Assembly: GCA_011525915.1 (NCBI GenBank)
Contig: WYBM01000059.1
Location: 45,359-109,358 of the forward strand
Direction of reading: 5' to 3'
Length of the DNA stretch: 64,000 nt
From: Ardenticatenaceae bacterium
GTDB taxonomy: Bacteria; Chloroflexota; Anaerolineae; Promineifilales; Promineifilaceae
In this document: piece by piece, positions 33,520-42,366 of the stretch
Position numbering within the stretch: position 1 is the first letter of the stretch
Layout of the letters: the number at the start of each line of letters is the position of its first letter
Notes under the pieces: generated by a model
Databases searched by the model: none
Told to the model about the DNA's origin: nothing
The model's input: the letters and a program-made list of their open reading frames with translations, nothing else
Position numbers and translations under genes: made by a program

Positions 33520-34065
33520 TTACTCGTAGGCTAATGCCACTTGTAATGCCAGGACCCCCCGGTGCTGCAGCGTCTTAACGGCGGCGACTGTCTTTTCCAA
33601 TGCTGCGGCCGTTTCTTTAAGAGACAGCCCGGCCACAAACCGTAAGATGAGAACCTCACGCTGGTTTTCATCTATTTTTTCTAATCCTTGCCACAGCCAT
33701 TCCATTTCCAGCTGACGTTCAACCACATGTGCCGGATTATCGCCGTTGCGGCTTACATGATCGGCGTGTACCAACGGCACAACCGTCCATTTGCTTTCTT
33801 GTTGACCCTGTTTGATCGTAAGGTTGTGGGCAATGCGGTAGAGCCAGGCGGAAAACGGCACGCCTCTGGGCTGAAAACTGGGGAGATGATCCACCATACG
33901 TAAGAATACTTCTCCGGTCAGGTCTTGGGCTATGTGTGTATTGGCTGTCTTAAAGCGGATATAACGAAAAATTCGCAGCCGATGCCGGTCATACAGTTCC
34001 CCAACGGCCGTGAGGCTGCCTGATTGGGCTTGTTTTACCAGTTCCATATCATCTAATGTCTGCAT
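33520..34065 (-). CDS. ECF-type RNA polymerase sigma factor
   Basis: The 181-residue protein has sigma region 2 (VGELYDRHRLRIFRYIRF, IAQDLTGEVFLRMV) and region 4 (NQREVLILRFVAGLSLKETA, AAVKTLQHRG). The start ATG 34065 has aagga 7 bases upstream. It heads a three-gene unit with the FecR/DUF5666 protein and the membrane glycosyltransferase-like protein. This gene order indicates a cell-surface signalling system in which the FecR protein holds the sigma factor until a signal arrives. The group within ECF sigma factors cannot be assigned by eye. Confidence 0.92.
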   Translation of the reverse strand: MQTLDDMELVKQAQSGSLTAVGELYDRHRLRIFRYIRFKTANTHIAQDLTGEVFLRMVDHLPSFQPRGVPFSAWLYRIAHNLTIKQGQQESKWTVVPLVHADHVSRNGDNPAHVVERQLEMEWLWQGLEKIDENQREVLILRFVAGLSLKETAAALEKTVAAVKTLQHRGVLALQVALAYE

Positions 34066-34268
34066 GCTACATCCTTACCTCGCGAGATTCAGGGACACTT
34101 ACACTAAAGATAATCCTAAAGCACATAAAAGGTTTCAAATTCATGACGTTAAAAGGGGGAACTTGCTGCTTGTGAAACATAGGTGCAGGTAACTTCCTAT
34201 GTGCCCAACCCTAGACACGAAGGCTAAAAGTTTGCGTAAATGGCATCAAAACGATCATAATCTCTGGA

Positions 34269-34304
34269 GGCAAGATAAGTCAGCTTATCTTGCCCGCCTT
34301 TTTT
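34269..34304 (+). terminator. Strong intrinsic terminator with no gene in front of it
   Basis: The perfect 11-bp stem ggcaagataag / cttatcttgcc with a 4-base loop is followed by cgcc and TTTTTT. It faces the plus strand. The only plus-strand sequence ahead of it is the 200-base gap 34066-34268, which has no open frame of note, so it may end a small RNA. The remaining gap to 34441 shows no gene. Confidence 0.8.
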
Positions 34305-34441
34305 GTCAACAAAATGGACAAAGTCCAGCTAATGTGACATTGTCGTCATAGTATGCGCGATCTGTTCCAGTTGCCAGGTTTTACATTTAGAATTGCTGGG
34401 GAACGGGTAGCCTGTGATACTATTTGCGAGGAGAGGCTATC

Positions 34442-35845
34442 ATGATGAAGTGGCAACGATTCCTGGTATTGTTGTGTCTAACGGCCGTCATAGGTACGGT
34501 TGTGGCTGCCCCGGCGGCTGGTTCGGTGTTCCTTGAACAATTGATCATCAATGAAGTTGATTATGACCAGCCTTCATTGGGAGACGCCGAGGAATTCATT
34601 GAAATCACCAACATTGGCAGCACGCCCGCCGATTTGAGCCAGTATCGGTTGGATTTGATAGACGACGATGGCTTCCAGTATGCGACCATTAATTTACCGG
34701 CTGTCACGCTGCCCCCTGGTGAGTATTACGTTGTCTGTAAAAACCAGTCTGTGGTGATCCATTGTGACCAGGAGGTTACCGTGTCTATTCTCAATGGCGC
34801 GCCCAACGCGGTAGCTCTGTTGGTGAATGGCCTGATAGCGGTAGACAAGGTGAGTTATGAAGGGGATACGCCTGGTTACACGGAAGGTTCTGGTATTGGC
34901 CTGGAGGATAATGGTGCTCTGGTGATGATGAGCATTGCCCGTTACCCCAATGCCGTAGATACGAATCAAAACAACCTGGATTTTAGCCCCCGCTGCATCA
35001 CCCCCGGCCTGCCGAACATCGCCCAGGCCACTGATTGCGCCGCTCTTTATGAGCCTGCTGTCACCGTAACGTTAACGGCCGTGCCCAGCAGCGTGCCTGA
35101 ACCTGGCGGCCCTGTCAGTTTTACTGTTCGGGTAGACAACGAGGGATTGTTAGAGATTTCTCTAGAAACATTAACGGATGCAGCACAGGTCAATTTAAAT
35201 GGCCAGGGAAGCTGCCAGACGCCGCAAACCATCCTTCCCGGCGGTGCTTATACCTGTGTCTACAGCAGCATGGTAACCGGGGAAAACGGGGAACATATTC
35301 CGCAGACTGTGACAGCGGCAGGTGTAGACAGTTTGGATGTGCCTTTCAGTGAAAGTGGGCAAACGGCCGTCACCATCACCCAGCGTACACGGTGGGATGC
35401 CTACCTTCCGGTCATTGTCTCTCCTTTGTTATATGGCGAACCTAACAATCATTGTGATGAGGCCTATCCTTTATCCCTGAATCAGACGGGTTCATTCCTG
35501 GCAGAAGATATAAACGATTGGTATGTTTTTGAGCTAAGCCAAAGTGATGCTGTGCAGGTTATATGGCATAATTTTATCCCTGCCGAAGGGCAGATCACCG
35601 TGTGGCGGGGCGTTTGTGGTGATTTAGTGTTGGTGGGGAATGATGGCAGTACGGCCGTGAACCGTACCCTTAACCTGGGCCAGCAGCCGCCTGGCCGCTA
35701 TCTGATCTGGCTGATCAATGATGGCCCCTTAAACAACACCGATTTTTATACTCTGCGGGTGCAAACCCCCTCGTACCAGTCATCAGAAGTCAGTCATCAG
35801 AAGTCAGTCGTCAGAAGTCAGTCATCAGTAGTCAGTCATCGGTAG
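34442..35845 (+). CDS. Secreted lamin-tail-domain protein with YLPVIV motif and a repeat-encoded C-terminus
   Basis: This 467-residue exported protein has a signal peptide (about 1-30). A lamin-tail domain (about 35-190) has IINEVDYDQP, EEFIEITNIGSTPADLSQYRL, and LPPGEYYVVC. A DUF11/CARDB-like beta domain (about 205-315) follows, then WDAYLPVIV (about 322-330), and a PPC-like domain (about 335-440) with DINDWYVFELSQSDAVQV and RYLIWLINDG. The last ~22 residues (rich in Ser, Val and Gln) are encoded by an intergenic tandem repeat, and the stop TAG itself lies in it. ATG 34442 or 34445 follows gaggagagg. It is probably attached to or displayed on the cell surface; the ligand is unknown. Confidence 0.78.
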   Translation: MMKWQRFLVLLCLTAVIGTVVAAPAAGSVFLEQLIINEVDYDQPSLGDAEEFIEITNIGSTPADLSQYRLDLIDDDGFQYATINLPAVTLPPGEYYVVCKNQSVVIHCDQEVTVSILNGAPNAVALLVNGLIAVDKVSYEGDTPGYTEGSGIGLEDNGALVMMSIARYPNAVDTNQNNLDFSPRCITPGLPNIAQATDCAALYEPAVTVTLTAVPSSVPEPGGPVSFTVRVDNEGLLEISLETLTDAAQVNLNGQGSCQTPQTILPGGAYTCVYSSMVTGENGEHIPQTVTAAGVDSLDVPFSESGQTAVTITQRTRWDAYLPVIVSPLLYGEPNNHCDEAYPLSLNQTGSFLAEDINDWYVFELSQSDAVQVIWHNFIPAEGQITVWRGVCGDLVLVGNDGSTAVNRTLNLGQQPPGRYLIWLINDGPLNNTDFYTLRVQTPSYQSSEVSHQKSVVRSQSSVVSHR

Positions 35846-35897
35846 ACTGTTTTCAGAGATAGGCCAGCACTGAGAACTGGACACTGATGACTGATTA
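35777..35897. repeat. 14-bp tandem repeats plus hairpin, cagt-type family
   Basis: Five copies of cagtcatcagaagt (35777-35846, last ones diverged) are followed by about 50 bases closely matching 53970-54022: both contain agact-r-ttt, taggccagc, aactg and actgatgactga. The unit lies over the 3' end of the lamin-tail gene and the gap to sucB. Confidence 0.85.
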
Positions 35898-35926
35898 CCT
35901 GGCAAAAGCCCTAAGAGAAGGGGCGG

Positions 35927-37177
35927 TTATCCCTCTAACAGCATGGCTTCCGGATCCTCTATACATTCTTTGACCCGATCAAGAAATTGCACGGCTTCAC
36001 GGCCGTCAACAAGGCGATGATCGTAACTTAAGGCCAGGTACATCATTGGTCGGATGACCACTTCACCATGAAGAGCAATAGGCCGGTCTTCAATGCGGTG
36101 CATGCCTAAAATGCCCACCTGTGGTGGATTTAAAATAGGTGTACTCAGCAGCGAGCCAAAGACGCCGCCATTGGTAATGGTAAACGTGCCGCCGCGTAAA
36201 TCTTCTAACGTTAGAGAACGGCCGCGCGCTTTTTGTGTGAGATCACGGATCTCTTGTTCTATTTGGGCGAAGGATTTACGGTCGGCATCGCGAACGACAG
36301 GCACCACCAAGCCATCTTCTGCGCCTACAGCGATGCCGATGTCATAGTAATGCTTAAAGACCACTTCCTCCCCATCGATCTCGGCATTAAGCGGGGGGAA
36401 TGCTTTTAGCGCGCCGATAACGCTCTTCACAAAAAAAGACATAAAGCCCAACTTGACATCATGCCTTTCTTGGAAGGCGGCGCCGCGTTTTTTACGCAGG
36501 GCCATGACGGCACTCATGTCCACGTCGTTAAAGGTGGTTAACATGGCGGCTGTCTGCTGGACTTCCACCAACCGTTGGGCAATGGTACGGCGGCGGCGTG
36601 ACAGGCGAACACGTTCTTCCCCTCGGCTGCCGGGTGTCTGGCTTTCCGCTTCTGAGTGGGACGGCATGGCTGCCTTCTCTTTTTCTGGTGGTTTGCCCGC
36701 CGGCGCCGCTGGTTTTTGCTGGTTAAGGTAACTCTCCACATCCTGGCGGTTGATACGGCCGCTTGTACCACTGCCCTCAATGTGGGCCAAATCTACCCCC
36801 TTTTCACTGGCCAGCCGCCGGGCAACCGGGGTGACTTTGGCCTGTGCTTCCTGTGTCTTATGTTTTTCAGCGTCAGTTGTGGTGTTTGTCTGTGCTGCTT
36901 TTGTTTCTGAGGTTGTTTCCCCGTCTGCTGTGGCTGCACTGGTTGGCCTGATCTCGGCCAATACGTCACCGATCTGCACATCTTCGCCCGTCTGCCTGAG
37001 GATGCTGATCAGGACACCGGTCGTTTCTGCGCTTACTTCTACATCTACCTTATCGGTCTCTAGTTCTACCAGGACATCACCAATGGTCACCGTATGGCCT
37101 TCTTGTTTATGCCATTCGCCTACAGTTGCGGCTATCACAGATTCACCCAGTTCGGGCACGGTTATTTGGATGGTCAT
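35927..37177 (-). CDS. sucB: 2-oxoglutarate dehydrogenase E2, dihydrolipoyl succinyltransferase
   Basis: The 416-residue E2 has a lipoyl domain with the lipoylated Lys in ETDKVDVEV (about residue 43), an Ala/Thr/Lys-rich linker, an E3-binding domain (TPVARRLASEKGVDL, GTSGRINRQDV) and a catalytic domain ending in SYDHRLVDGREAVQFL, with the catalytic His and Asp. It transfers succinyl groups to CoA in the TCA cycle. It follows sucA by about 40 bases with its own gaggt ribosome site. No E3 (lpd) gene is adjacent. Confidence 0.95.
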   Translation of the reverse strand: MTIQITVPELGESVIAATVGEWHKQEGHTVTIGDVLVELETDKVDVEVSAETTGVLISILRQTGEDVQIGDVLAEIRPTSAATADGETTSETKAAQTNTTTDAEKHKTQEAQAKVTPVARRLASEKGVDLAHIEGSGTSGRINRQDVESYLNQQKPAAPAGKPPEKEKAAMPSHSEAESQTPGSRGEERVRLSRRRRTIAQRLVEVQQTAAMLTTFNDVDMSAVMALRKKRGAAFQERHDVKLGFMSFFVKSVIGALKAFPPLNAEIDGEEVVFKHYYDIGIAVGAEDGLVVPVVRDADRKSFAQIEQEIRDLTQKARGRSLTLEDLRGGTFTITNGGVFGSLLSTPILNPPQVGILGMHRIEDRPIALHGEVVIRPMMYLALSYDHRLVDGREAVQFLDRVKECIEDPEAMLLEG

Positions 37178-37216
37178 TGTTTCTTTACCTCGGGATAATC
37201 GGTCACCAACTACCCA

Positions 37217-40027
37217 TTATGATTCATGAAAATTGAAGGCATGTTCCGTAATGGCCTGCTGATTACGTCGGTGCCAGGCAGTGGAACCTTCGGCCGGGCT
37301 GGTGCGACGAGGGCGACCAATATAACGCACGGTATAACGGCCGTTACTTATCTCAGACAAACGCAGCCGTACAAATTCCCAGGCGCCCATATTGGCTGGC
37401 TCCTCTTGCAGCCACACCACCTCTTCCAGGTTGGGGTAGCGCAACATTTCAGCTTCGATAGCCGCTTCTGGTAATGGATACAGCTGTTCTACACGGGTCA
37501 ATGCTACCGAGAGTGTGTTCTTTTCTTCCAGAATGCGCTCCTGAATCTCTACCAGGTCTACAAACACTTTGCCACTACACAAAACCAGGCGGCGTACCTC
37601 ATCGGCTTGCGCTCGCTCGTCAGAAATCACCGGCTGCCACCCACCTTCAGCCAGTTGGCGCGGCGTGGAAGCTGCCCGCGGATGACGGAGCAGGCTTTTG
37701 GGTGTCATCACCACCAGGGGAAGTGGGTCTTCCACCAGAATGGCTGCTTGTCGCCGCAGTAAATGAAAGTATTGGGCGGCCGTTGTCGGGTATGCTATGC
37801 GGATACTCGTTTTGGCTGCCATTTGCAAGAATCGTTCCAGCCGCCCGGTGGAATGGTCTGGTCCTTGTCCTTCATACCCATGCGGTAACAGCAGCACTAA
37901 TGATGGCGTTTGCTCCCACTTGGCCTTGCCAGAAATAACAAATTCATCAATCATGGCCTGGGCTACGTTGATAAAGTCGCCGTATTGGGCTTCCCAAATC
38001 ACCAGCCGTTCCGGCGCTTGAATGTTATAGCCATATTCAAAGCCAATGGCCCCGTTTTCTGACAGGGGGCTGTTATGAATGTCAAAGGCAGCCCGGGCTT
38101 GAGGAATGGCTTGCAGCGGGCAAAATTTGCGGCCCGTTTCCCTATCGTGAAAGACAGCGTGGCGCTGGCTGAAGGTCCCGCGGGCCACATCTTCACCGGT
38201 CAGGCGCACGGCCGTACCGTCTGCCAAAATAGAGGCCAGGGCTAAATCTTCGGCGATGGCCCACTCAATGGTCGCTTCGTCTGGTTCGGCCAGCGCCTGG
38301 CGTCGTTTTTTTAGGGCGCGGACCAGTTTGGGGTCTGGCTGAAAGTCTTCCGGTAGGGTGAGAAGCGATTGGTTAAGATCGCGCAGCACCTCCAGGGAAA
38401 CGGCCGTTTCTGCCTGCCGGGCCGCGCCTGGAGGGGGCAGCTCCAGCTGCGGCTCTAACGTATCGGCTACCTCTTCTGCCTCCAAAGATTCATAGAGCTG
38501 TTGCAGTTCTGTCTGGAACCGCTCTTGAAGCGCTTCTGCCTCTGCAACCGTTATCTCATTACGGGCCACCAGTGTGTCTGCCAATTGCTGACGTACCGGG
38601 GGCTGAGCGTCTATGCGGGCATACATCTGTGGCTGCGTAAAGCGTGGTTCATCCCCCTCATTATGTCCGTAGCGCCGGTAACCTATCAGGTCGATCAGAA
38701 AATCTTTCTGAAACTTTTGGCGGTAAGCAATGGCCAGCCGGGCTACTTCAATGCATGCTTCTGGATCATCGGCATTTACATGGACAATAGGAATTTTGAA
38801 GCCCTTGGCTAAATCACTGGCGTACAGCGTACTGCGTCCTTCGGCGGCATCTGTGGTAAAGCCAACCTGATTATTGGCAATAATGTGAATGGTGCCGCCA
38901 ACGTCGTAGCCAGGCAGATGGCGCATATTAAGCGTTTCGGCCACTATCCCCTGTCCGGGAAAGGCGGCATCTCCGTGAATAAGAATGGGCAGCGTGATGG
39001 CATCATCAAAGTGGGACGGGCCAGGGCCGTCTACCTGGGTGCCCGCAGCACGGGCCATACCGGCGACCACCGGATTGACATGTTCTAAATGGCTGGGGTT
39101 TGGCGCCAATTTTATAACCAGATCAAACACTTCATCGGCATCCAGGTCAATAGCGTAGTGTTCACCAGCATGGTACTTTACATCTCCGGTCCAACCCATG
39201 ATGTTTCGTTTGTCATAGAAGTCCCGTTGGGCCGGGTCTTTGAACATGGTCAGAATGTGGGCATACGGCCGTCCCAACAGATGGGCCATCACGTTTAACC
39301 GCCCCCGATGGGCCATGCCTAGAAGAATAGATTGAATACCGGACTCGGCCGCCCGGACCACAATTTCATCTAACATGGGCAATAACATATCCAGGCCTTC
39401 GATGGAAAAGCGCGTTTTACCGGGAAAGACACGGTGTAAAAATTGTTCAAACGTTTCCACCTGTGTCAGCCGTTTGAGCAATGCTTTTAGATCACAGGGG
39501 GTATGGGGCGGCCGAAAATGATAAGTTTCAGCCATTTCACGCAGCCAATGACGTTCGTCATGGTTACGCAAATGGTCATAATCATAACCGATCGTTGTGG
39601 CGTAGATATGACGTAACTGCTCAATAGCCGTGTAGGCGTTGTTGTTGTCTTTGGCCACTGGTCCGCCAATAAGGCTGGCCGGTAACTGACGCAAATCAGC
39701 TTCTGTCAGGTTATGAGAGCCCAGTTCCAGCGAAGGCTCGCCTGGAGGCAAACTGCCTAAAGGGTCTAGTTGTGCCGCCAGATGACCAAATTCCCGAATG
39801 GCCTGGGCCAGGTTAACGGCGGCCATGATCTTATCAGTATGGGGGGCTACGGCCGTTGCTGCCTGACCATGGCCATAAGCCGTTGTGACCTGCTGCAGTT
39901 CGTCCTTGTATTTCTGGAAATAGGCTCGCGTCGCGGCATCAACCGACTGCGGGTTTGTCTCATATTGTTCAAACAATGTCAGCAGATAGGCAGCATTTGG
40001 CCCATGAAACTCACGCCAAAAATTCAT
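37217..40027 (-). CDS. sucA: 2-oxoglutarate dehydrogenase E1
   Basis: The 936-residue thiamine diphosphate enzyme decarboxylates 2-oxoglutarate and passes succinyl to E2. Visible family features are the N-terminal FWREFHGPNAAYLLTLFEQY, GMAHRGRLNVMAHLLG, GDAAFPGQGIVAETLN, YRRYGHNEGDEPRFTQP, and near the end a QEEPANMGAW segment. The start ATG 40027 has aggtga about 9 bases upstream and matches the family N-terminus; 40054 is a longer in-frame choice. With sucB behind it this gives an oxidative TCA cycle step, consistent with aerobic metabolism. Confidence 0.95.
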   Translation of the reverse strand: MNFWREFHGPNAAYLLTLFEQYETNPQSVDAATRAYFQKYKDELQQVTTAYGHGQAATAVAPHTDKIMAAVNLAQAIREFGHLAAQLDPLGSLPPGEPSLELGSHNLTEADLRQLPASLIGGPVAKDNNNAYTAIEQLRHIYATTIGYDYDHLRNHDERHWLREMAETYHFRPPHTPCDLKALLKRLTQVETFEQFLHRVFPGKTRFSIEGLDMLLPMLDEIVVRAAESGIQSILLGMAHRGRLNVMAHLLGRPYAHILTMFKDPAQRDFYDKRNIMGWTGDVKYHAGEHYAIDLDADEVFDLVIKLAPNPSHLEHVNPVVAGMARAAGTQVDGPGPSHFDDAITLPILIHGDAAFPGQGIVAETLNMRHLPGYDVGGTIHIIANNQVGFTTDAAEGRSTLYASDLAKGFKIPIVHVNADDPEACIEVARLAIAYRQKFQKDFLIDLIGYRRYGHNEGDEPRFTQPQMYARIDAQPPVRQQLADTLVARNEITVAEAEALQERFQTELQQLYESLEAEEVADTLEPQLELPPPGAARQAETAVSLEVLRDLNQSLLTLPEDFQPDPKLVRALKKRRQALAEPDEATIEWAIAEDLALASILADGTAVRLTGEDVARGTFSQRHAVFHDRETGRKFCPLQAIPQARAAFDIHNSPLSENGAIGFEYGYNIQAPERLVIWEAQYGDFINVAQAMIDEFVISGKAKWEQTPSLVLLLPHGYEGQGPDHSTGRLERFLQMAAKTSIRIAYPTTAAQYFHLLRRQAAILVEDPLPLVVMTPKSLLRHPRAASTPRQLAEGGWQPVISDERAQADEVRRLVLCSGKVFVDLVEIQERILEEKNTLSVALTRVEQLYPLPEAAIEAEMLRYPNLEEVVWLQEEPANMGAWEFVRLRLSEISNGRYTVRYIGRPRRTSPAEGSTAWHRRNQQAITEHAFNFHES

Positions 40028-40178
40028 AGATATCTTCACCTGTTTAATAAACATTCGGCGAGCCGATCAATCATTATCGCTCTCTCTTCCATTTTAGTGG
40101 CAATCGCTTGAGCGCACCAGTTTTGTACGGCTTGCCCGAGCCATCGACCCTGTTTCGCCTGCTCTTTGTATGTTAAAC

Positions 40179-40208
40179 TTGACGATATATCTGATGACTA
40201 CTCATAAA
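40179..40208 (+). promoter_or_regulatory. Weak candidate promoter of the TerC gene
   Basis: TTGACG (40179-40184) and CATAAA (40203-40208) are 18 bases apart, about 40 bases ahead of the start. I see no manganese riboswitch sequence in this leader. Confidence 0.35.
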
Positions 40209-40245
40209 ATTGAACAGATTCTGATAAAAGGAGTTTTGTAACACA

Positions 40246-41016
40246 ATGGATTGGCTTTCAGACCCGCAAACCTGGATTGCATTTTTTACACTTGTCGTTC
40301 TAGAACTTGTTTTAGGCGTAGATAACGTTATTTTTATCTCTATTTTGGCGGGAAAATTACCGCTTGAACAGCAGCAGAAAGCCCGCATGACCGGTCTGGG
40401 ATTGGCTGTGTTTTCCCGTTTAATACTTCTGCTGTCTCTTTCATGGATCATTGGTCTTACTGAGCCGTTATTTTCTTTATTATCGTTTGATATTTCTGGC
40501 CGTGACCTGATTCTGATCATTGGCGGTCTCTTTTTAATAGGCAAAAGCACACATGAGATTCACCAGAAGCTAGAAGGCGAGGTAGGCCATGCTTCAGCCC
40601 AGGTGAAGGCTTCCTTTGCCAGTGTCATTTTTCAGGTGCTGCTCTTGGATGTCGTTTTCTCGCTTGATTCGGTCATTACCGCCGTGGGGATGGTTGATCA
40701 GATTGAAATCATGGTTGCGGCCGTTATCATTGCTGCTATCGTCATGATTCTTTCAGCCGGACCACTTAGTCGTTTTGTGGACCAACACCCTACTATTAAG
40801 ATGTTGGCCCTTTCTTTTCTCTTGCTCATTGGGTTCACACTCATCGTAGAAGGATTGCATCAACATATCCCTAAAGGATATATTTATTTCGCCATGGCTT
40901 TTGCTATGTTGGTGGAACTGCTCAATATGCGCTTACGGAGAATTGGTCAGCCTGTTAAACTGCATGAAGCTTATGTTAGCGATTCTGAGCAAAGTGCGAC
41001 CGTTTCTACAGATTGA
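40246..41016 (+). CDS. TerC/Alx-family integral membrane protein
   Basis: The 256-residue protein has about seven membrane segments. The paired acidic motifs of the family are present: LELVLGVDNVIFISI in the first helix and LLLDVVFSLDSVITAVGM in the middle. These Asp/Asn residues are thought to bind metal. Members export manganese or support metal loading of secreted proteins; others belong to tellurite-resistance clusters, and no ter genes are nearby here. The start has aaggag about 11 bases upstream. The chain ends in a short polar tail. Confidence 0.88.
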   Translation: MDWLSDPQTWIAFFTLVVLELVLGVDNVIFISILAGKLPLEQQQKARMTGLGLAVFSRLILLLSLSWIIGLTEPLFSLLSFDISGRDLILIIGGLFLIGKSTHEIHQKLEGEVGHASAQVKASFASVIFQVLLLDVVFSLDSVITAVGMVDQIEIMVAAVIIAAIVMILSAGPLSRFVDQHPTIKMLALSFLLLIGFTLIVEGLHQHIPKGYIYFAMAFAMLVELLNMRLRRIGQPVKLHEAYVSDSEQSATVSTD

Positions 41017-41293
41017 CATATAAGCGTTGTGGATGTGAGCAAAAGGAAACACGGCGTATTTCTCAGTCCACATGGTGAATTGGACGCGCTCCTACCTCGG
41101 GCACATAGTCGCCATAGCGTGAAACTGATTCTCGAATTCAGCCTGCGTGTACTCCTGGGACATGAGCCCTTTACATCACTGGACGAGATGATGGTGATGG
41201 CCTCGGCTTCGGCGCGTTTATTGGCCTGAGGCACGGCCGTATGGCCCCATAACCCATCGTTGCCGCAAGTACGCTTTGCGTGTTGCTACATGA

Positions 41294-41569
41294 GGTGATG
41301 GTATTACTTTCATCAACTTTCTACTTGTACTGGCCGAGTATCGGGGTAGGGGTATTGCCCAAGAGTTGATAAAGCAGGCGATAAGTCATGCGGAAAGTTA
41401 CGAACACAAAAAAGTAAGTTTAGAGACCTATAGCTGCCTTAAAAGCGCCAGGAAGATTTATGCCGGCATGGGATTTAAAATCTCCGGTCCGGTTAAGAAG
41501 CTGGAAAAATATGGCCAAACATTCGACCAAGAATTCTGGGAGTTAGAATTGGTGGCCAAACATGGATAA
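41294..41569 (+). pseudogene. 3' remnant of a GNAT acetyltransferase
   Basis: The frame between the TGA at 41291 and the TAA at 41567-41569 reads as the C-terminal half of a GNAT enzyme: AEYRGRGIAQELIKQA, with the acetyl-CoA-binding R-G-x-G-x-A loop, then YGQTFDQEFWELEL. The N-terminal half and a proper start are missing. The sequence before it, 41017-41290, has no convincing gene: the short frames on both strands look like degraded coding sequence. An intact relative may lie elsewhere in the genome. Confidence 0.6.
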
Positions 41570-41603
41570 CAATCCATCAACGCAGAGTTGCCTACCGCAC
41601 GCT

Positions 41604-41635
41604 GGTGACGGCCGTCAAAGGTGACGGCCGTCAAA
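41604..41635. repeat. Exact 16-bp tandem duplication containing ACGGCCGT
   Basis: ggtgacggccgtcaaa occurs twice head to tail. Each unit holds the 12-base palindrome tgacggccgtca. It lies 25 bases before the thioesterase start and is the only place where two copies of the octamer stand in tandem. Confidence 0.9.
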
Positions 41636-41659
41636 CTGGTGTGAGGAGATACGTTATCA

Positions 41660-42118
41660 ATGGAACCACAATTTGCAGCTATTGATGCTGGTTATGAGGT
41701 AAAAGTTCGGGAAAGTTTTAACCGGCAAGCCGTCATGAAGACGGTTAAGGCGACGATCGTGGCCATTCAACCAGGGAAAGTGGAATTGGCGTTTCCCTAT
41801 CAAGCCAGTTTAACCCAGCAACACGGTTTTATCCATGCCGGCATTGTATCCACTGTTCTTGATAGCGCGTGCGGTTATGCGGCTTTCTCATTAATGCCGG
41901 AGGGGGCGGCCGTACTGACCATTGAGTTTAAAATCAATCTACTGTCACCCGCGAGGGGGGAAAAGTTTAGAGCCATTGGCATGGTTAAAAAGGCCGGTAG
42001 GAGTATAACGGTCACAGAAGGCGAACTATTTGCCCATACAGGTAACAGGCAGAAATTGGTGGCAACCATGGTTGGTACCATGATGTCGGTTTATGATCGA
42101 GAAGGGATCAAAAATTAA
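41660..42118 (+). CDS. PaaI-type hotdog thioesterase
   Basis: The 152-residue protein has the family pattern: LTQQHGFIHAGIVSTVLDSACGYAAFSLM, where HGxxHxG and the Asp after it form the active-site region, then a strand with VLTIEFKINLLSPARG and a closing VATMVGTMM strand. It should act on aryl- or acyl-CoA esters. It stands alone on the plus strand behind a decayed GNAT. The start ATG 41660 has a gaggag ribosome site about 12 bases upstream. Confidence 0.86.
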   Translation: MEPQFAAIDAGYEVKVRESFNRQAVMKTVKATIVAIQPGKVELAFPYQASLTQQHGFIHAGIVSTVLDSACGYAAFSLMPEGAAVLTIEFKINLLSPARGEKFRAIGMVKKAGRSITVTEGELFAHTGNRQKLVATMVGTMMSVYDREGIKN

Positions 42119-42366
42119 CGGGTTGTGCGCTGCAAATAGGCGTAAGGTGTTATGCCGAACGGTTTTCCGGCCTGATTCTGGCAAGAGGAGTTCATTAACT
42201 CGGCCGATAACTGCGCCGCTGGCGAAAGGCTTTGGTAACTCAGATGAAAAGCTACTTAATATCTGAGAAGCTATGGTTTTCCAAAGTGGTGGCATCGCCG
42301 CCCAATAAGGCTTAAACCTAACCAGCAAGCTTCAGGCTCAGGTCCAGTAGTTTATGAGGTTTGTAA

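Noticed and set aside
40055..40245. Manganese (yybP-ykoY) riboswitch ahead of the TerC gene
   Set aside because: The family is often under such control, but the conserved loops are not visible in this leader.
41029..41229. Short frame starting with DVSKRKHGVFLS, suggestive of an IS110-type transposase N-terminus
   Set aside because: The resemblance covers only a few residues and the rest shows no transposase motif; I treat the region as degraded sequence.
42119..42366. gttatgc-like sequence that recalls an integron attC site
   Set aside because: I could not find the paired core sites or a convincing imperfect palindrome, and no integrase gene is in the window.
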